The notes beneath the pieces are model-generated. The model was given only the letters and a program-made list of their open reading frames with translations. It searched no databases and was not told where the DNA came from. A stretch of DNA of 64,000 nucleotides from Microcoleus sp. CAWBG506. GTDB taxonomy: Bacteria > Cyanobacteriota > Cyanobacteriia > Cyanobacteriales > Microcoleaceae. Shown here in pieces: positions 55,640-64,000 of this stretch; the stretch's first letter is position 1, and each line of letters opens with the position of its first letter. Both the position numbers and the translations under genes were made by a program. The DNA lies in the NCBI GenBank assembly GCA_020883125.1, contig JAHREW010000014.1, positions 39,962 through 103,961 of the forward strand, read 5' to 3'.

Positions 55640-56000
55640 GACTATACAACCCCGTTTCCTGTCTATTGTCAAACTCAGGATTTTGGTAAAGCGTAGTTTC
55701 TGGGCGGATTGCGGATTTACGTAGAAAATCTTGTTTTTTTAAACGCTGTGGGTAGCAACTTTTTGTCTTTTATTGATTTTAGCAACAATGATTCAAACTC
55801 AATCTTATCAAAAATGAGCGATCGCCACTCTAATTGTATTATAATCATTTGATTACTTTTTCGGCAAAAGTAAATATTTTAAATCCGACTACTTCCTTGA
55901 GGATCAAATGCGGCGAAAAACACAGACAGATGGTTGAAGAATAAATTTATTCCAGAAAGGTCAGAAATGGTGAGCTAGTACCTAGCTACCGATTAAATAG
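55640..56000. other. spacer with no recognised gene
   Basis: AT-rich sequence between tyrA and a tnpB remnant. No repeat, hairpin or coding signal was recognised. Confidence 0.5.
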
Positions 56001-56228
56001 ACAAGATGGTACACTTATAGACAAATCTACGATTGGTTTCCGTCAAGTAAAACCTGTTCAAATTGTGGACATATCCAAGATATGCCACTAAAAGAAAGAA
56101 CTTACAACTGTGGAAGTTGCGGTCATTCGATAGACAGGGATTTGAATGCAGCAATTAATTTAAGCCAGTGCGGTCTTGGGGTTTCCCCAAGTGGAGCAAC
56201 TGGCGTATCGCGGTTGGCTAAACCGTGA
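56001..56228 (+). pseudogene. C-terminal fragment of a TnpB
   Basis: The frame reads TRWYTYRQIYDWFPSSKTC, SNCGHIQDMPLKERTYNCG and SCGHSIDRDLNAAINLSQC. This is the zinc ribbon and the third catalytic Asp (in DRDLNAAIN) of an IS200/IS605-group TnpB. Nothing N-terminal survives: a stop precedes 56001. It is on the plus strand and differs in sequence from the two other tnpB remnants, so it is a separate insertion. Confidence 0.85.
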
Positions 56229-56370
56229 AAGCTTGCCCAGGGATAGCCGCTCCCATGCTCCCGATGAAGCAAGAAGCAAGTGTCGAGACAAGTCTAGTAT
56301 TTGCATAGCATTTCCACCAAGATTGCCTGTGGAGCGGATCGACAAGAGTACCAGTAATTCTTAGACCGCC
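56163..56370 (+). ncRNA. possible remnant of tnpB right end / omega-RNA
   Basis: Hairpins GCCAGTGCGG...CAACTGGC with inner CTTGGGG TTT CCCCAAG (56173-56189), then CGGTT / AACCG, overlap and follow the tnpB 3' end. TGAAGCAAGAAGCAAG further on is like right ends of cyanobacterial IS605-group elements, where the guide RNA of TnpB is made. No canonical terminal hairpin was found, so this is weak. Confidence 0.3.
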
Positions 56371-56493
56371 ATGAAGCAGCAAGTTAAAACCAAAACTAGC
56401 TTTGTCCAGTTAAGTCTAGACTTAAATAGCTTTGGATAAATTTAACAGAACGGTTTTCAGTCTTCCATCTTTTTTCTATAGGGTGCCGTCCCC

Positions 56494-58059
56494 ATGACAG
56501 TCGAGGAACTCCTTACAAAATATGCCACCGGAGAGAGAAACTTTGCCGGTATCAACCTGACTGAGGCAAACCTCAGCGGAGTCAACTTGAGCGGAGCAAA
56601 CCTCAAGGGTGCGAATCTGAGTGTAGCAAACCTCAGCGGAGCAAACCTCAGCAAAACTAACCTCACCGGGGCAAAACTCAACATCGCCAGACTCAGCGGA
56701 GCCCATCTCGGTGGAGCAAACCTCACCGATGCCGACCTCAACGTCGCCTACCTAGTGCGAGTTGACCTCAAAAGAGCCACACTCACAGGAGCAAAACTGA
56801 TCAGAGCCGAACTGATTAGAGCCGAACTCAGTGGTGCCAACCTTAGTGGAGCCAACCTCAGCGGTGCCACCCTCACCGAAGCCACCCTACGGGGAGCTAA
56901 CCTCAGCCAAGCAAACCTTAGAGGTGCAAACCTCAGTGGCACATCCTTGACTGGGGCAAACCTGGAACAAGCAAACTTACAAGGGGCAGACCTCAGCCGA
57001 GCCGACCTCAGCGGTGCGGACTTGCGAGGTACAGAACTCCGACAAGCCAACCTGACTCAAGCTATACTCAGCGGGGCAGACCTGAGCGGAGTCAACCTTC
57101 GTTGGGCGATTCTCAGTGGCTGCAACCTCCGCTGGGCAGATCTAAGCGATGCCAAATTGAGCGGAGCCGACCTCAGCCGGGCCGACCTCTGCCAAGCTAA
57201 CTTGCTCAACGCCAGCTTAGTCCACGCCGACCTCTCCAATGCTTATCTGATTCGCGCCGACTGGATTGGGGCAGACTTAACCGGTGCCACTTTAACGGGT
57301 GCTAAACTCCACGCTGTTTCCCGGCTGGGCATCAAAACCGAAGGCATGATTTGCAAGTGGGTTGACCTCAGTCCCAACGGCGATCACAGCCAAATTTACT
57401 GGCTCAATCCCGGAGGAGGCACCCAGGAGTTTTTTCACTCGTCCTTGCCCACAGTTCGGATTGTGATTGATGCCCCCCTAGACCAAGGCGCTCATTTTGC
57501 ACTAGCTGCAACATATTACCAAATTACTCAACAATACCCAGGTTTAAGCGAGCCACCAACCATCGAAGTCAACTCCAGGCGCACCACACTTGCTTTTAAA
57601 ATGGACAGCGATGATAAGTTATTCGCCACCGCTTACGTCGCTATAATTCCCTTTAACGATGCGGCCATCACTCAAAAAAATCTGATAGCCTTGATGAAAA
57701 TGATTCAATCCCATGATGCAGGCAATCTCAATGTCAAAGAATCCAAACACGTCCAACATTCCAGCAAAGCCCTCAACCAAGCTATCAGCAAAGTCGATCA
57801 AATCAAAATATCTAATTCTTTTCCCAAAATAGGGGCAAGTATCAATTTTTTTCAGATACCTACACAAATGATATTAATTAATTCCCGCGACCAAAGGCTC
57901 AGTGTATATCACCACCAAGCTTTTGGCAAGCGCCTGATTAAAAAATATGACCCCAATAACTCAACAGCAGGCAAGCTAGTGGAAAGTAGCAAATTATCTC
58001 AGACTAATCTCAGTAATGTTTTAGATTTTATCAAAGGATTCCACAACATAGATGTCTAA
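56494..58059 (+). CDS. pentapeptide-repeat protein, paralogue 1
   Basis: A 521-residue protein. Residues about 17-275 are A(D/N)LxX pentapeptides (for example GANLSGANLSGATLTEAT), which fold as a right-handed four-sided beta-helix. Residues 276-521 are a distinct domain starting CKWVDLSPNGDHSQIYW, with YYQITQQYPGLSEPPTIEVNSRRTT, AYVAIIPFNDAAITQKN and INFFQIPTQMILINS, ending in a LDFIKGF helix. I do not recognise this domain. It is shared with the next two genes. The start follows no clear Shine-Dalgarno. Confidence 0.92.
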   Translation: MTVEELLTKYATGERNFAGINLTEANLSGVNLSGANLKGANLSVANLSGANLSKTNLTGAKLNIARLSGAHLGGANLTDADLNVAYLVRVDLKRATLTGAKLIRAELIRAELSGANLSGANLSGATLTEATLRGANLSQANLRGANLSGTSLTGANLEQANLQGADLSRADLSGADLRGTELRQANLTQAILSGADLSGVNLRWAILSGCNLRWADLSDAKLSGADLSRADLCQANLLNASLVHADLSNAYLIRADWIGADLTGATLTGAKLHAVSRLGIKTEGMICKWVDLSPNGDHSQIYWLNPGGGTQEFFHSSLPTVRIVIDAPLDQGAHFALAATYYQITQQYPGLSEPPTIEVNSRRTTLAFKMDSDDKLFATAYVAIIPFNDAAITQKNLIALMKMIQSHDAGNLNVKESKHVQHSSKALNQAISKVDQIKISNSFPKIGASINFFQIPTQMILINSRDQRLSVYHHQAFGKRLIKKYDPNNSTAGKLVESSKLSQTNLSNVLDFIKGFHNIDV

Positions 58060-58136
58060 GCATATTGCCTCAAGTTCCAAAAATTGCTTATTCTAAAGCT
58101 TTGTGAACCCTAAAAAAATCAAGGAGATCGATAAGC

Positions 58137-59699
58137 ATGGACGCCGCAGAACTCCAAGCCAAATATGCAGCAGGAGAAAGAGATTTTACTGCCATCCTGC
58201 TTTGCGAAGCCAATCTCAGCAGAATTGATCTGAGCGGGGCTAATTTCACCGAAGCAATCTTAAGCCTCACTAACTTGAGCGGAGCTAATCTCGTTGGCAC
58301 CAATCTCAGAAAAGCCAAGCTCAATGTAGCTAGACTCAGCGGTGCTAATCTCAACAAAGCTAATCTGTGTGGTGCAATCCTCAACGTAGCTAATTTGATT
58401 CGAGCTGACCTCCGGGAGGCTCAACTGGTCGAAGCTACACTGATCAGAGCTGAACTGATTCGAGCCGACTTTAGTAATGCCAATCTCAGCGGTGCTAACC
58501 TCAGCGAAGCCGATTTGAGAGAAGCAACTCTCAGAGAAGCCAATTTAGAACAAGCAGACCTTAACGGAGCTCATCTCAGAGGTGCTTGTCTCACGGGGGC
58601 TAACTTGGAACGGGCAAATTTGCACAGGGCTGACCTCAGCAGGGCAGACTTGCGAGGAGTTAATCTCTGCAATGCCGAACTCAGACAAGCTAATCTGTCT
58701 CAGGCTAACCTCAGTGGTGCCGACTTGCGAGGTGCTAATCTCCGCTGGACTGACCTCAGTGGGACTAACCTGACGGGCGCGGATCTCGGTGAAGCGAGGT
58801 TGAGCGGGGCTAATTTATACGGTGCCAATTTGAGTAATGTCAACTTGTTGAACGCTACTCTGGTACACGCGGATTTGACCCAAGCCAATTTGATTCATGC
58901 TGATTGGGTAGGTGCTGATTTGACAGGTGCTGCTTTGACGGGGGCAAAAATTTACGCTGTATCGAGATTTGGTTTGAAAGCAGATGATATTACTTGCGAT
59001 TGGGTTGACCTTAGTCCCAATGGCGATCGCAGTCATATTCAGCGCTTCACTGCCGAAGAAGCTCAAAAGTATTTTAATGCTACCCCACCTACGGTGCAAA
59101 TTATTGTCGATCGACCCCTAGACCCCAACGCTAACTTTATCCTGGCAGCTACCTACCGCCAAATTGCCCGCCAATACCCAGGCTTGAGCAATCCTCCCAG
59201 TATCGAAGTTAACTCCCGACGCACAATCATATCCTTTAGAATTGACCAAGACGAACAACTATTTCCCACAGCCTTTGTTGCCATCATTCCCTTTAGCGAC
59301 GCGGCATTTACTCAGAAAAATATTATCACTCTAGTCAGGATGATTCAACCACAAACCGGCAATAACCTTGGGGTCAGAGTTTCCAACTTGGTATCGCAAT
59401 TGAGCGTGGCTTTGACCCAAACTATTAGAAAAATAGGAGAGATGAAAATTCAGCCTGTGCGCCTGGATAATGAAACTGTATCGACTTTTTTTCAGTCTCC
59501 GACCCAAACTATACTTTCCAATTCCATTGCCGAAAGTTTAATGATCCACTATCACCCAGATTTTGGCAGACATTTGATAAACTTGCCAGGGGTAAATAAA
59601 AGTGCAATTAATCCCGCAATTAAAGCTCAAAGACTTACTACTCCACCGATAAACATGGTAATTGAGTTTATTAAAGGCTTTTATCAACTCGGTGATTAG
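58137..59699 (+). CDS. pentapeptide-repeat protein, paralogue 2
   Basis: A 520-residue paralogue of its neighbours, 77 bp after the first, with AAGGAG upstream of the ATG. The N-terminal MDAAELQAKYAAGERDFTAI is followed by about 50 pentapeptides, then the shared C-terminal domain: CDWVDLSPNGDRSHIQRF, YRQIARQYPGLSNPPSIEVNS, FVAIIPFSDAAFTQKN, TFFQSPTQTILSNS and VIEFIKGFYQL. Repeats share long identical stretches with paralogue 1, so the array probably arose by tandem duplication. Confidence 0.92.
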   Translation: MDAAELQAKYAAGERDFTAILLCEANLSRIDLSGANFTEAILSLTNLSGANLVGTNLRKAKLNVARLSGANLNKANLCGAILNVANLIRADLREAQLVEATLIRAELIRADFSNANLSGANLSEADLREATLREANLEQADLNGAHLRGACLTGANLERANLHRADLSRADLRGVNLCNAELRQANLSQANLSGADLRGANLRWTDLSGTNLTGADLGEARLSGANLYGANLSNVNLLNATLVHADLTQANLIHADWVGADLTGAALTGAKIYAVSRFGLKADDITCDWVDLSPNGDRSHIQRFTAEEAQKYFNATPPTVQIIVDRPLDPNANFILAATYRQIARQYPGLSNPPSIEVNSRRTIISFRIDQDEQLFPTAFVAIIPFSDAAFTQKNIITLVRMIQPQTGNNLGVRVSNLVSQLSVALTQTIRKIGEMKIQPVRLDNETVSTFFQSPTQTILSNSIAESLMIHYHPDFGRHLINLPGVNKSAINPAIKAQRLTTPPINMVIEFIKGFYQLGD

Positions 59700-59777
59700 A
59701 TTTAATTAATTCAGCATCTAGTATTTTTATCTATTCGTATATGCCAAGTAAAAGAGAGCGAAACAAAGGTAAAAACG

Positions 59778-61304
59778 ATGGAAATAGCAGCACTTCTGAA
59801 TAGATTTGAACTGGTTAAGAAATACACAGAAGGTAACAGAGATTTTACGGAAATCAACCTGAAAGAAGCAAATCTTACTCGCATCAATCTCAGTCAATCT
59901 GTTTTGAGAAAAGCGAATTTATTTGTCACAAACTTCGGCGGTGCTAACTTGAGTGAATGTGACCTGACAGAAGCTAATCTTAATGTGGCAAGACTCAGCA
60001 GTACAAATCTGACGCGAGCAATCTTAAACGGCGCTACTATTAATGTTGCTAACTTTGTGCAAGCTAACTTGACAGAAGCTCAATTAATTGGAGCATCTCT
60101 GATTAGAAGTGAATTAATCAGAGCCGAACTCAGCAAAGCTAACTTCACCGGAGCTAACCTGAGTCAAGCAGATTTAAGAGAGGTACAAATTACCGGTACT
60201 AACCTCAGTGGTGCTAATCTTTCTGGTGCAAACCTCCGAGGTGCCTCTGGTTCATCAGCTAACTTTGAAGAAGCTAACTTACACGGGGCAGATTTAACTA
60301 AAGCAGAGCTTAAAGAAGTTAATTTTAGCAATGCGGATATGAGACAAGCTTCTTTACATGAGGTAGATCTTAGCGGCGCGGATTTAAGCGGGGCCAACCT
60401 CACCTGGGCAGATTTGAGCGGTGCTAATCTCAACGGCGCTGATTTGAGCGATGCTCAATTGAATGGTGCTAACTTGAATTTAGCAGATTTAAGCAATGCT
60501 AATTTAGCAAATGCTAGTTTGGTTCACGCTGATTTGACCGAAACAAATTTGATTCACGCCGATTGGGTAGGTGCTGATTTGACGGGAGCAAATTTAACAG
60601 GGGTAAAAATTTATTTGCTGCCGCGATTTGGGGTGAAAGTAGATGACATTACGTGCGAATGGGTCGATCTCAGCCCTAGGGGCGATCGCACTCAGATTCA
60701 AAAATTTAATTCCCCCTCAGAATCGATAAAATTTTTAAATCACAAACCGGCGTTAGTACAAATTGTAGTTGATGCCCTGTTAGACCCGTCAGCAAACACC
60801 GCTTTAGCAACAGCTTACTACGAAATAGCTCGGTATTATCCGACAATGAGTTCTTCTCCCAATATTGAAATTGACTATCGTCGGACAACTATCACTTTTA
60901 GATTAGAGAGTGATGAGCATTTATTACCCTCAGCTTTTTTAGCAGTTCTTCCTTTTGACGACTCTATAGAAATTCATAAAAATATTGTAGAAATTGGCAA
61001 AAAAATCCTCAATCAAGATCTTGGTAAAAAACGGATAGTGCAGTTATGTAAAGAATTGAATGCTGCTATAAATAATATCAGAGAGGTCAAGAAATTGGTG
61101 TTAGCTAAAAAAGCTGAATATGAAACCAAATTTTTTGATTCACCTACCAAAACTATTTTAATAAGTTCGGGAATGCAGAGTTTGATTGTACATCATAACC
61201 AAAATTTTGGTAAGCGAGGTCAAAATAATCGCAGCAGTAAGTTCAGTGTGTCTGTGGGTCAATCATTAGTTGATTTTATGGCAAGTTTTGATTATGTTGA
61301 TTGA
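59778..61304 (+). CDS. pentapeptide-repeat protein, paralogue 3
   Basis: A 508-residue third paralogue. It starts MEIAALLNRFELVKKYTEGN, carries the beta-helix repeats up to about residue 275, then CEWVDLSPRGDRTQIQKF, YYEIARYYPTMSSSPNIEID, FLAVLPFDDSIEIHKN, TKFFDSPTKTILISS and VDFMASF. Its codons are more AT-rich than those of paralogue 1 and the domain has diverged most, so it is not the latest copy. The stop overlaps the start of the helicase-like gene by 11 bp, which argues for one transcript. Confidence 0.92.
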   Translation: MEIAALLNRFELVKKYTEGNRDFTEINLKEANLTRINLSQSVLRKANLFVTNFGGANLSECDLTEANLNVARLSSTNLTRAILNGATINVANFVQANLTEAQLIGASLIRSELIRAELSKANFTGANLSQADLREVQITGTNLSGANLSGANLRGASGSSANFEEANLHGADLTKAELKEVNFSNADMRQASLHEVDLSGADLSGANLTWADLSGANLNGADLSDAQLNGANLNLADLSNANLANASLVHADLTETNLIHADWVGADLTGANLTGVKIYLLPRFGVKVDDITCEWVDLSPRGDRTQIQKFNSPSESIKFLNHKPALVQIVVDALLDPSANTALATAYYEIARYYPTMSSSPNIEIDYRRTTITFRLESDEHLLPSAFLAVLPFDDSIEIHKNIVEIGKKILNQDLGKKRIVQLCKELNAAINNIREVKKLVLAKKAEYETKFFDSPTKTILISSGMQSLIVHHNQNFGKRGQNNRSSKFSVSVGQSLVDFMASFDYVD

Positions 61305-62874
61305 GGAATCTCAACTGCAAAATCAATTGATTGAGGTAGACGTCCACAACTCGCTGCTCCGTTTCCTGCGATCGCACTCCGAGCCACACTGGCCACATCA
61401 TTTAACGATGGCGCGTCTGGTGGCGCGGGCTTTACGTTTGGGGCGCAGCGCTCTGATTCAAACAGGGCTCCCCGCAGGAGCTCACCAACAACGGTATCGA
61501 GTCAGTTATTTGATGCCGATTTTGATGTGGCTCGAACCTGTAATTTTAGTCGCTCCGCCACGGGCGATCGAGTATTTGAAAGCAGTGGAAATCCCTCGAT
61601 TGCAAGAGTGGCTGGAAACCGATCGCCCGTTAGCGAAGCCCTCGAAGAGGATCGCCACTAATGACCAAAATACCGATTTTCCAGGACTAATGCTACTAGA
61701 TCCGCAATCTTGGCTAGCATCGCGCTTGGCGGCGAGTGATGCGCAACCACAGAGCCAAATTCCGACAATTATTGACGGTGTAGATGACTTGGAAGTTTGG
61801 ACGCGCCAGCAATTGACGGTGTGTTTGCATCCGGGAGATTGGAATGACTTAATGTTGGCTGTACCCAGCCAAGCCGATGCTATCCTGCAAGGGCGGGTGT
61901 TGTTAACACGAGCTTGCTTTCAGCATCCAGCTAAGCCGGATGAGTGCTATTTGCTCGAAACCGCAGAGCAAAATATCTTGGAAGGGCTGTTTGAAAAGAT
62001 TAATCAAAGTTCGATCGAGTCTTCCAGCCGGATTCCTGCTGCTTGGAGCAATTTTTGGCACCGATGGAAAAGCAACGGAAAACTGAGGTGGGCCCAAATC
62101 AATCGTGAGGCTGGGTCATTTTCTCTGTACTGCGCGCCGGTGCAGGTGGCGGAGGTTTTGCGCAAAATTTGGCAGGATCGGCCGGTGGTGTTGATTGGTG
62201 GGGCGGTGGATTTGGAACCAAAGGCACCGATTTTTCGGCAAATGCTGGGACTTCCAGAATTGACAACCGTTAAATTTTCGCCCGATCGACAAAGCGAATT
62301 AATTCAACTTTACATCCCCGACGGATTGCCGCTACCGAATACGCCGGAATTTCAGGGAGTTTTAATTCAGGAAATTCGGACTTTGCTATGTATGAGTTTG
62401 TCGGTTGCGGGTTTAACGGTGCTGATTGTGGGAGATGTACCGCTGAAGGCGAGACTGGCGGCGAGGCTGGCTTCTGAGTTCGGTTCGAGGGTGCGGGTAG
62501 AAACCACAGATGTGGGGGACAATGGGATTTTGGTGACTGGGTGGGAATTTTGGCGGGAAAATCAGGGGGAATTGAGCGCCCCTCATTTGCTGGCGATCGC
62601 CACTTTACCACTTCCTTCGATGGAAAACCCTTTGGTGATGGCGCGGGTGGCTTATTATAAAGAACGGCGTCAGGATTGGTTTCGGTTGTATTTGTTGCCG
62701 GCGGCCTTGAATGAGTTACAAAGGGCGATCGCACCTGTGCGAGAAAGACAGGGCGTAGTGGCGATTTTCGACAACCGAGTGATTTACCGTAGTTATGGAC
62801 AGCAAATTTTAGTGGCGATGAGTCCCTTTGCGAGGATTGATTATTTGGATACTACTTGGTTAACTCAGGCGTAA
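61294..62874 (+). CDS. DinG-like helicase C-terminal-domain protein with degenerate P-loop
   Basis: A 526-residue protein similar to cyanobacterial proteins annotated as helicase C-terminal domain-containing or DinG-like. In the P-loop position it reads LIQTGLPAGAHQQRYRV with no GKT/S, so ATP binding is doubtful. A DGVDDLEVWTRQQL segment stands where DEAH would be expected. The last third resembles the HELICc2 domain: TTDVGDNGILVTGWEFW, LPLPSMENPLVMARVAYY and GVVAIFDNRVIYRSYGQQ. The ATG at 61294 overlaps paralogue 3; an upstream TTG at 61270 also opens the frame. Either a divergent helicase or a non-catalytic relative. Confidence 0.72.
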   Translation: MLIEESQLQNQLIEVDVHNSLLRFLRSHSEPHWPHHLTMARLVARALRLGRSALIQTGLPAGAHQQRYRVSYLMPILMWLEPVILVAPPRAIEYLKAVEIPRLQEWLETDRPLAKPSKRIATNDQNTDFPGLMLLDPQSWLASRLAASDAQPQSQIPTIIDGVDDLEVWTRQQLTVCLHPGDWNDLMLAVPSQADAILQGRVLLTRACFQHPAKPDECYLLETAEQNILEGLFEKINQSSIESSSRIPAAWSNFWHRWKSNGKLRWAQINREAGSFSLYCAPVQVAEVLRKIWQDRPVVLIGGAVDLEPKAPIFRQMLGLPELTTVKFSPDRQSELIQLYIPDGLPLPNTPEFQGVLIQEIRTLLCMSLSVAGLTVLIVGDVPLKARLAARLASEFGSRVRVETTDVGDNGILVTGWEFWRENQGELSAPHLLAIATLPLPSMENPLVMARVAYYKERRQDWFRLYLLPAALNELQRAIAPVRERQGVVAIFDNRVIYRSYGQQILVAMSPFARIDYLDTTWLTQA

Positions 62875-62894
62875 TAAAGCCTGCCTTAAGATGA

Positions 62895-62962
62895 TTGATA
62901 TCAATTCCGGTTGTATCGGAATGATTTAACCGCGAAGGCGCTAAGGACGCGAAGTTCGAGAA
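62895..62962. repeat. GATATCAATTCCGG and AACCGCGAAGGCGC repeats
   Basis: Members of the two spacer repeat families found also at 17250-17310, 36525, 41645 and 45391. Confidence 0.75.
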
Positions 62963-63009
62963 GAGAGTGTTTAATACGGGACTATGAAGAGAGGATTTTA
63001 TATGATTAG

Positions 63010-63154
63010 TTGACACTCACCGCGCCCAAGCGACGGTGATTCTTAGATCCTAAACCAGACTTAAATCAAGAACATTGCTGCACTTAACCCAGAGATCCAA
63101 TCTCCCTAAGCGTTTACTGTATCGAGTACAGAAGTTCCGACGGGGCACGTCGTA
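63010..63154 (-). ncRNA. right end / omega-RNA 3' hairpin of a tnpB element
   Basis: On the minus strand the sequence reads AAGAATCACCGTCGCTTGGG then CGCGGTGAGTGTCAAC. The stem CACCGTCGC / GCG.CGGTG and the end GTGTCAA match the conserved right end of cyanobacterial IS605-group elements, which is also the 3' scaffold of TnpB-guiding omega-RNAs. The element boundary is near 63010; sequence below it (ATTAGTTGA side) would be the guide. The RNA's upstream part overlaps tnpB and is now split by the MITE. Confidence 0.55.
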
Positions 63155-64000
63155 TAGCAACTGCCAAGGCGATTAGGGCAGATTTTGTAGGGGCGGGTTC
63201 ACCGATATCTTTCATCGGTATAGACAAATTCTCTAAACCCGCCCCCACCCCACGACTTAACCACCCTGGCGGTTGCTATACCTATCCCACGATTAAGGAT
63301 ATTAATTGCGGCATTACGATCCCTATCCATTTCACATCCACACTGACAAATGTGGGTGCGAGTGGATAGAATTTTTTTAACGACTTCCCCGCAATTACTG
63401 CATTCTTGACTGGTGTATGCAGGATTTACCGCGATGGTAATCCGACCAAACACTTTCCCAAAGTATTCTAAGAACACTCTGAACTGATACCAAGAAGCAT
63501 CGCTGATTGACTTAGCCAGACAATGATTTTTCACTAGGTTAGATATTCTCAAATCGACCTAAACTACTACATCGTTTGATGTGATTACGCACCTTGCCAA
63601 TTTGATAGCATGGTCTTTACGCTGTCTACTTATTTTGAGATGTCGCTTACCTAAAATCACTTTGGCTTTGCGGCGATTTGACCCACCTTTGACCTTCCGA
63701 TTTACAAGACGCCCGGCCTGTTTCAATCGTGCTTCACCTCTACGCAGAAATCTAGGATTAGGAGCCATGAAGCCATTTGAATCGGTGTAAAACTCTTTTA
63801 GTCCTACATCTAATCCAATTGTTTTACCTGTCATTGGAGCGGTTTCTAGTCGTTCTACAGAGATGCAAAACTGGACGTAATATCCATCTGCTCGTTTAAC
63901 CAACCGCACCCGCTTAATTTGGTCTGGTTGATAGAAATTCAGATCGCGAGTCCCTTTTAACTTTAGTCTGCCAATTCCACACTGCTATCGGTAAAGGTGA
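63064..64000 (-). pseudogene. tnpB of an IS200/IS605-group element, decayed and MITE-split
   Basis: The frame runs in from the window end: RLKLKGTRDLNFYQPDQIK, KTIGLDVGLKEFYTDSNG (first catalytic Asp), ARCVITSNDVVV, then TAG at 63559, and continues in frame as VDLRISNLVKNHCLAKS, TSQECSNCGEVVKK, CQCGCEMDRDRNAAINIL (zinc ribbon, last Asp). The expected VVYED is V-stop-V-D, so a stop replaces Tyr and the catalytic Glu is Val. At NRGIG the 124-bp MITE (63155-63278) enters; excising it gives NRGIGTTCPVGTSVLDTVNA-stop at about 63064. A TAG near the right edge (about 63986) may be another break; the N-terminus is outside the window. Confidence 0.88.
63155..63278. mobile_element. 124-bp MITE with TA target duplication, copy 2
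   Basis: Ends TAGCAACTGCCAAGG / CCACCCTGGCGGTTGCTA, flanked by TA (63153-63154 and 63279-63280). It matches copy 1 at 52379-52502 in reverse orientation with few or no mismatches by eye and equal length. It lies in the 3' part of a tnpB pseudogene. Confidence 0.87.

Noticed and set aside
56234-56493. tRNA or other structured RNA after the tnpB fragment
   Set aside because: No cloverleaf, acceptor stem or anticodon arm could be folded by eye.

Overview
The window is chromosomal DNA from a cyanobacterium, most likely a filamentous Oscillatoriales-type species (Microcoleus/Oscillatoria-like; the genus is inference). The direct evidence is a photosystem II pair (psbB for CP47, psbT), a cyanobacterial three-S1-domain rpsA, a DUF3110 gene, many GCGATCGC (HIP1) octamers inside genes, and intergenic spacers full of heptameric and palindromic repeats typical of this group. 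No rRNA, tRNA, CRISPR array or prophage was recognised.

Layout. 0.4-11.6 kb is housekeeping: dihydroorotase, signal peptidase I, an ATP-grasp/PGM1-type ligase, a GT39-like membrane glycosyltransferase, recA, an alpha/beta hydrolase, a thioredoxin-like ferredoxin overlapping a PBP4-type DD-carboxypeptidase, a CBS protein and a HEAT protein. 11.8-24 kb holds a secreted-type CAP/RTX protein, a small P-loop kinase-like protein, a GAF histidine kinase, murQ, a DUF3110 gene and a giant TamB. 24-31 kb has a HAD phosphatase, a DUF559 nuclease-like gene set in 70-bp repeats, a giant CheB-CheR-PAS-kinase-receiver hybrid and a BrnT/BrnA toxin-antitoxin pair. 31-40 kb has rpsA, nrdR, psbT, psbB, a fused DNA methyltransferase/Mrr-like nuclease and mnmG. 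40-47 kb has a Panacea-type antitoxin with a broken RelE-like toxin, a HAMP histidine kinase, a GH10-like hydrolase and metK. 47-56 kb has an ABC exporter, an RtcB-family protein, a KimA-like permease, tyrA and decayed tnpB copies. 56-63 kb has three tandem pentapeptide-repeat paralogues running into a DinG-like gene with a degenerate P-loop. The window ends in another decayed tnpB element.

Most genes are single transcription units separated by repeat-rich spacers. Likely co-expressed groups are ferredoxin-dacB, BrnT-BrnA, Panacea antitoxin-toxin, tyrA-permease, and the three pentapeptide genes plus the helicase-like gene. The most unusual points are: (1) a Panacea antitoxin whose overlapping toxin frame is cut by one in-frame stop; (2) a 124-bp MITE with TA target duplications inserted twice, each time inside a different tnpB pseudogene, so that removing it restores the reading frame; (3) the pentapeptide triplet sharing an unrecognised ~240-residue C-terminal domain; and (4) a TamB whose internal repeats carry peptides that look like translated heptamer repeats.
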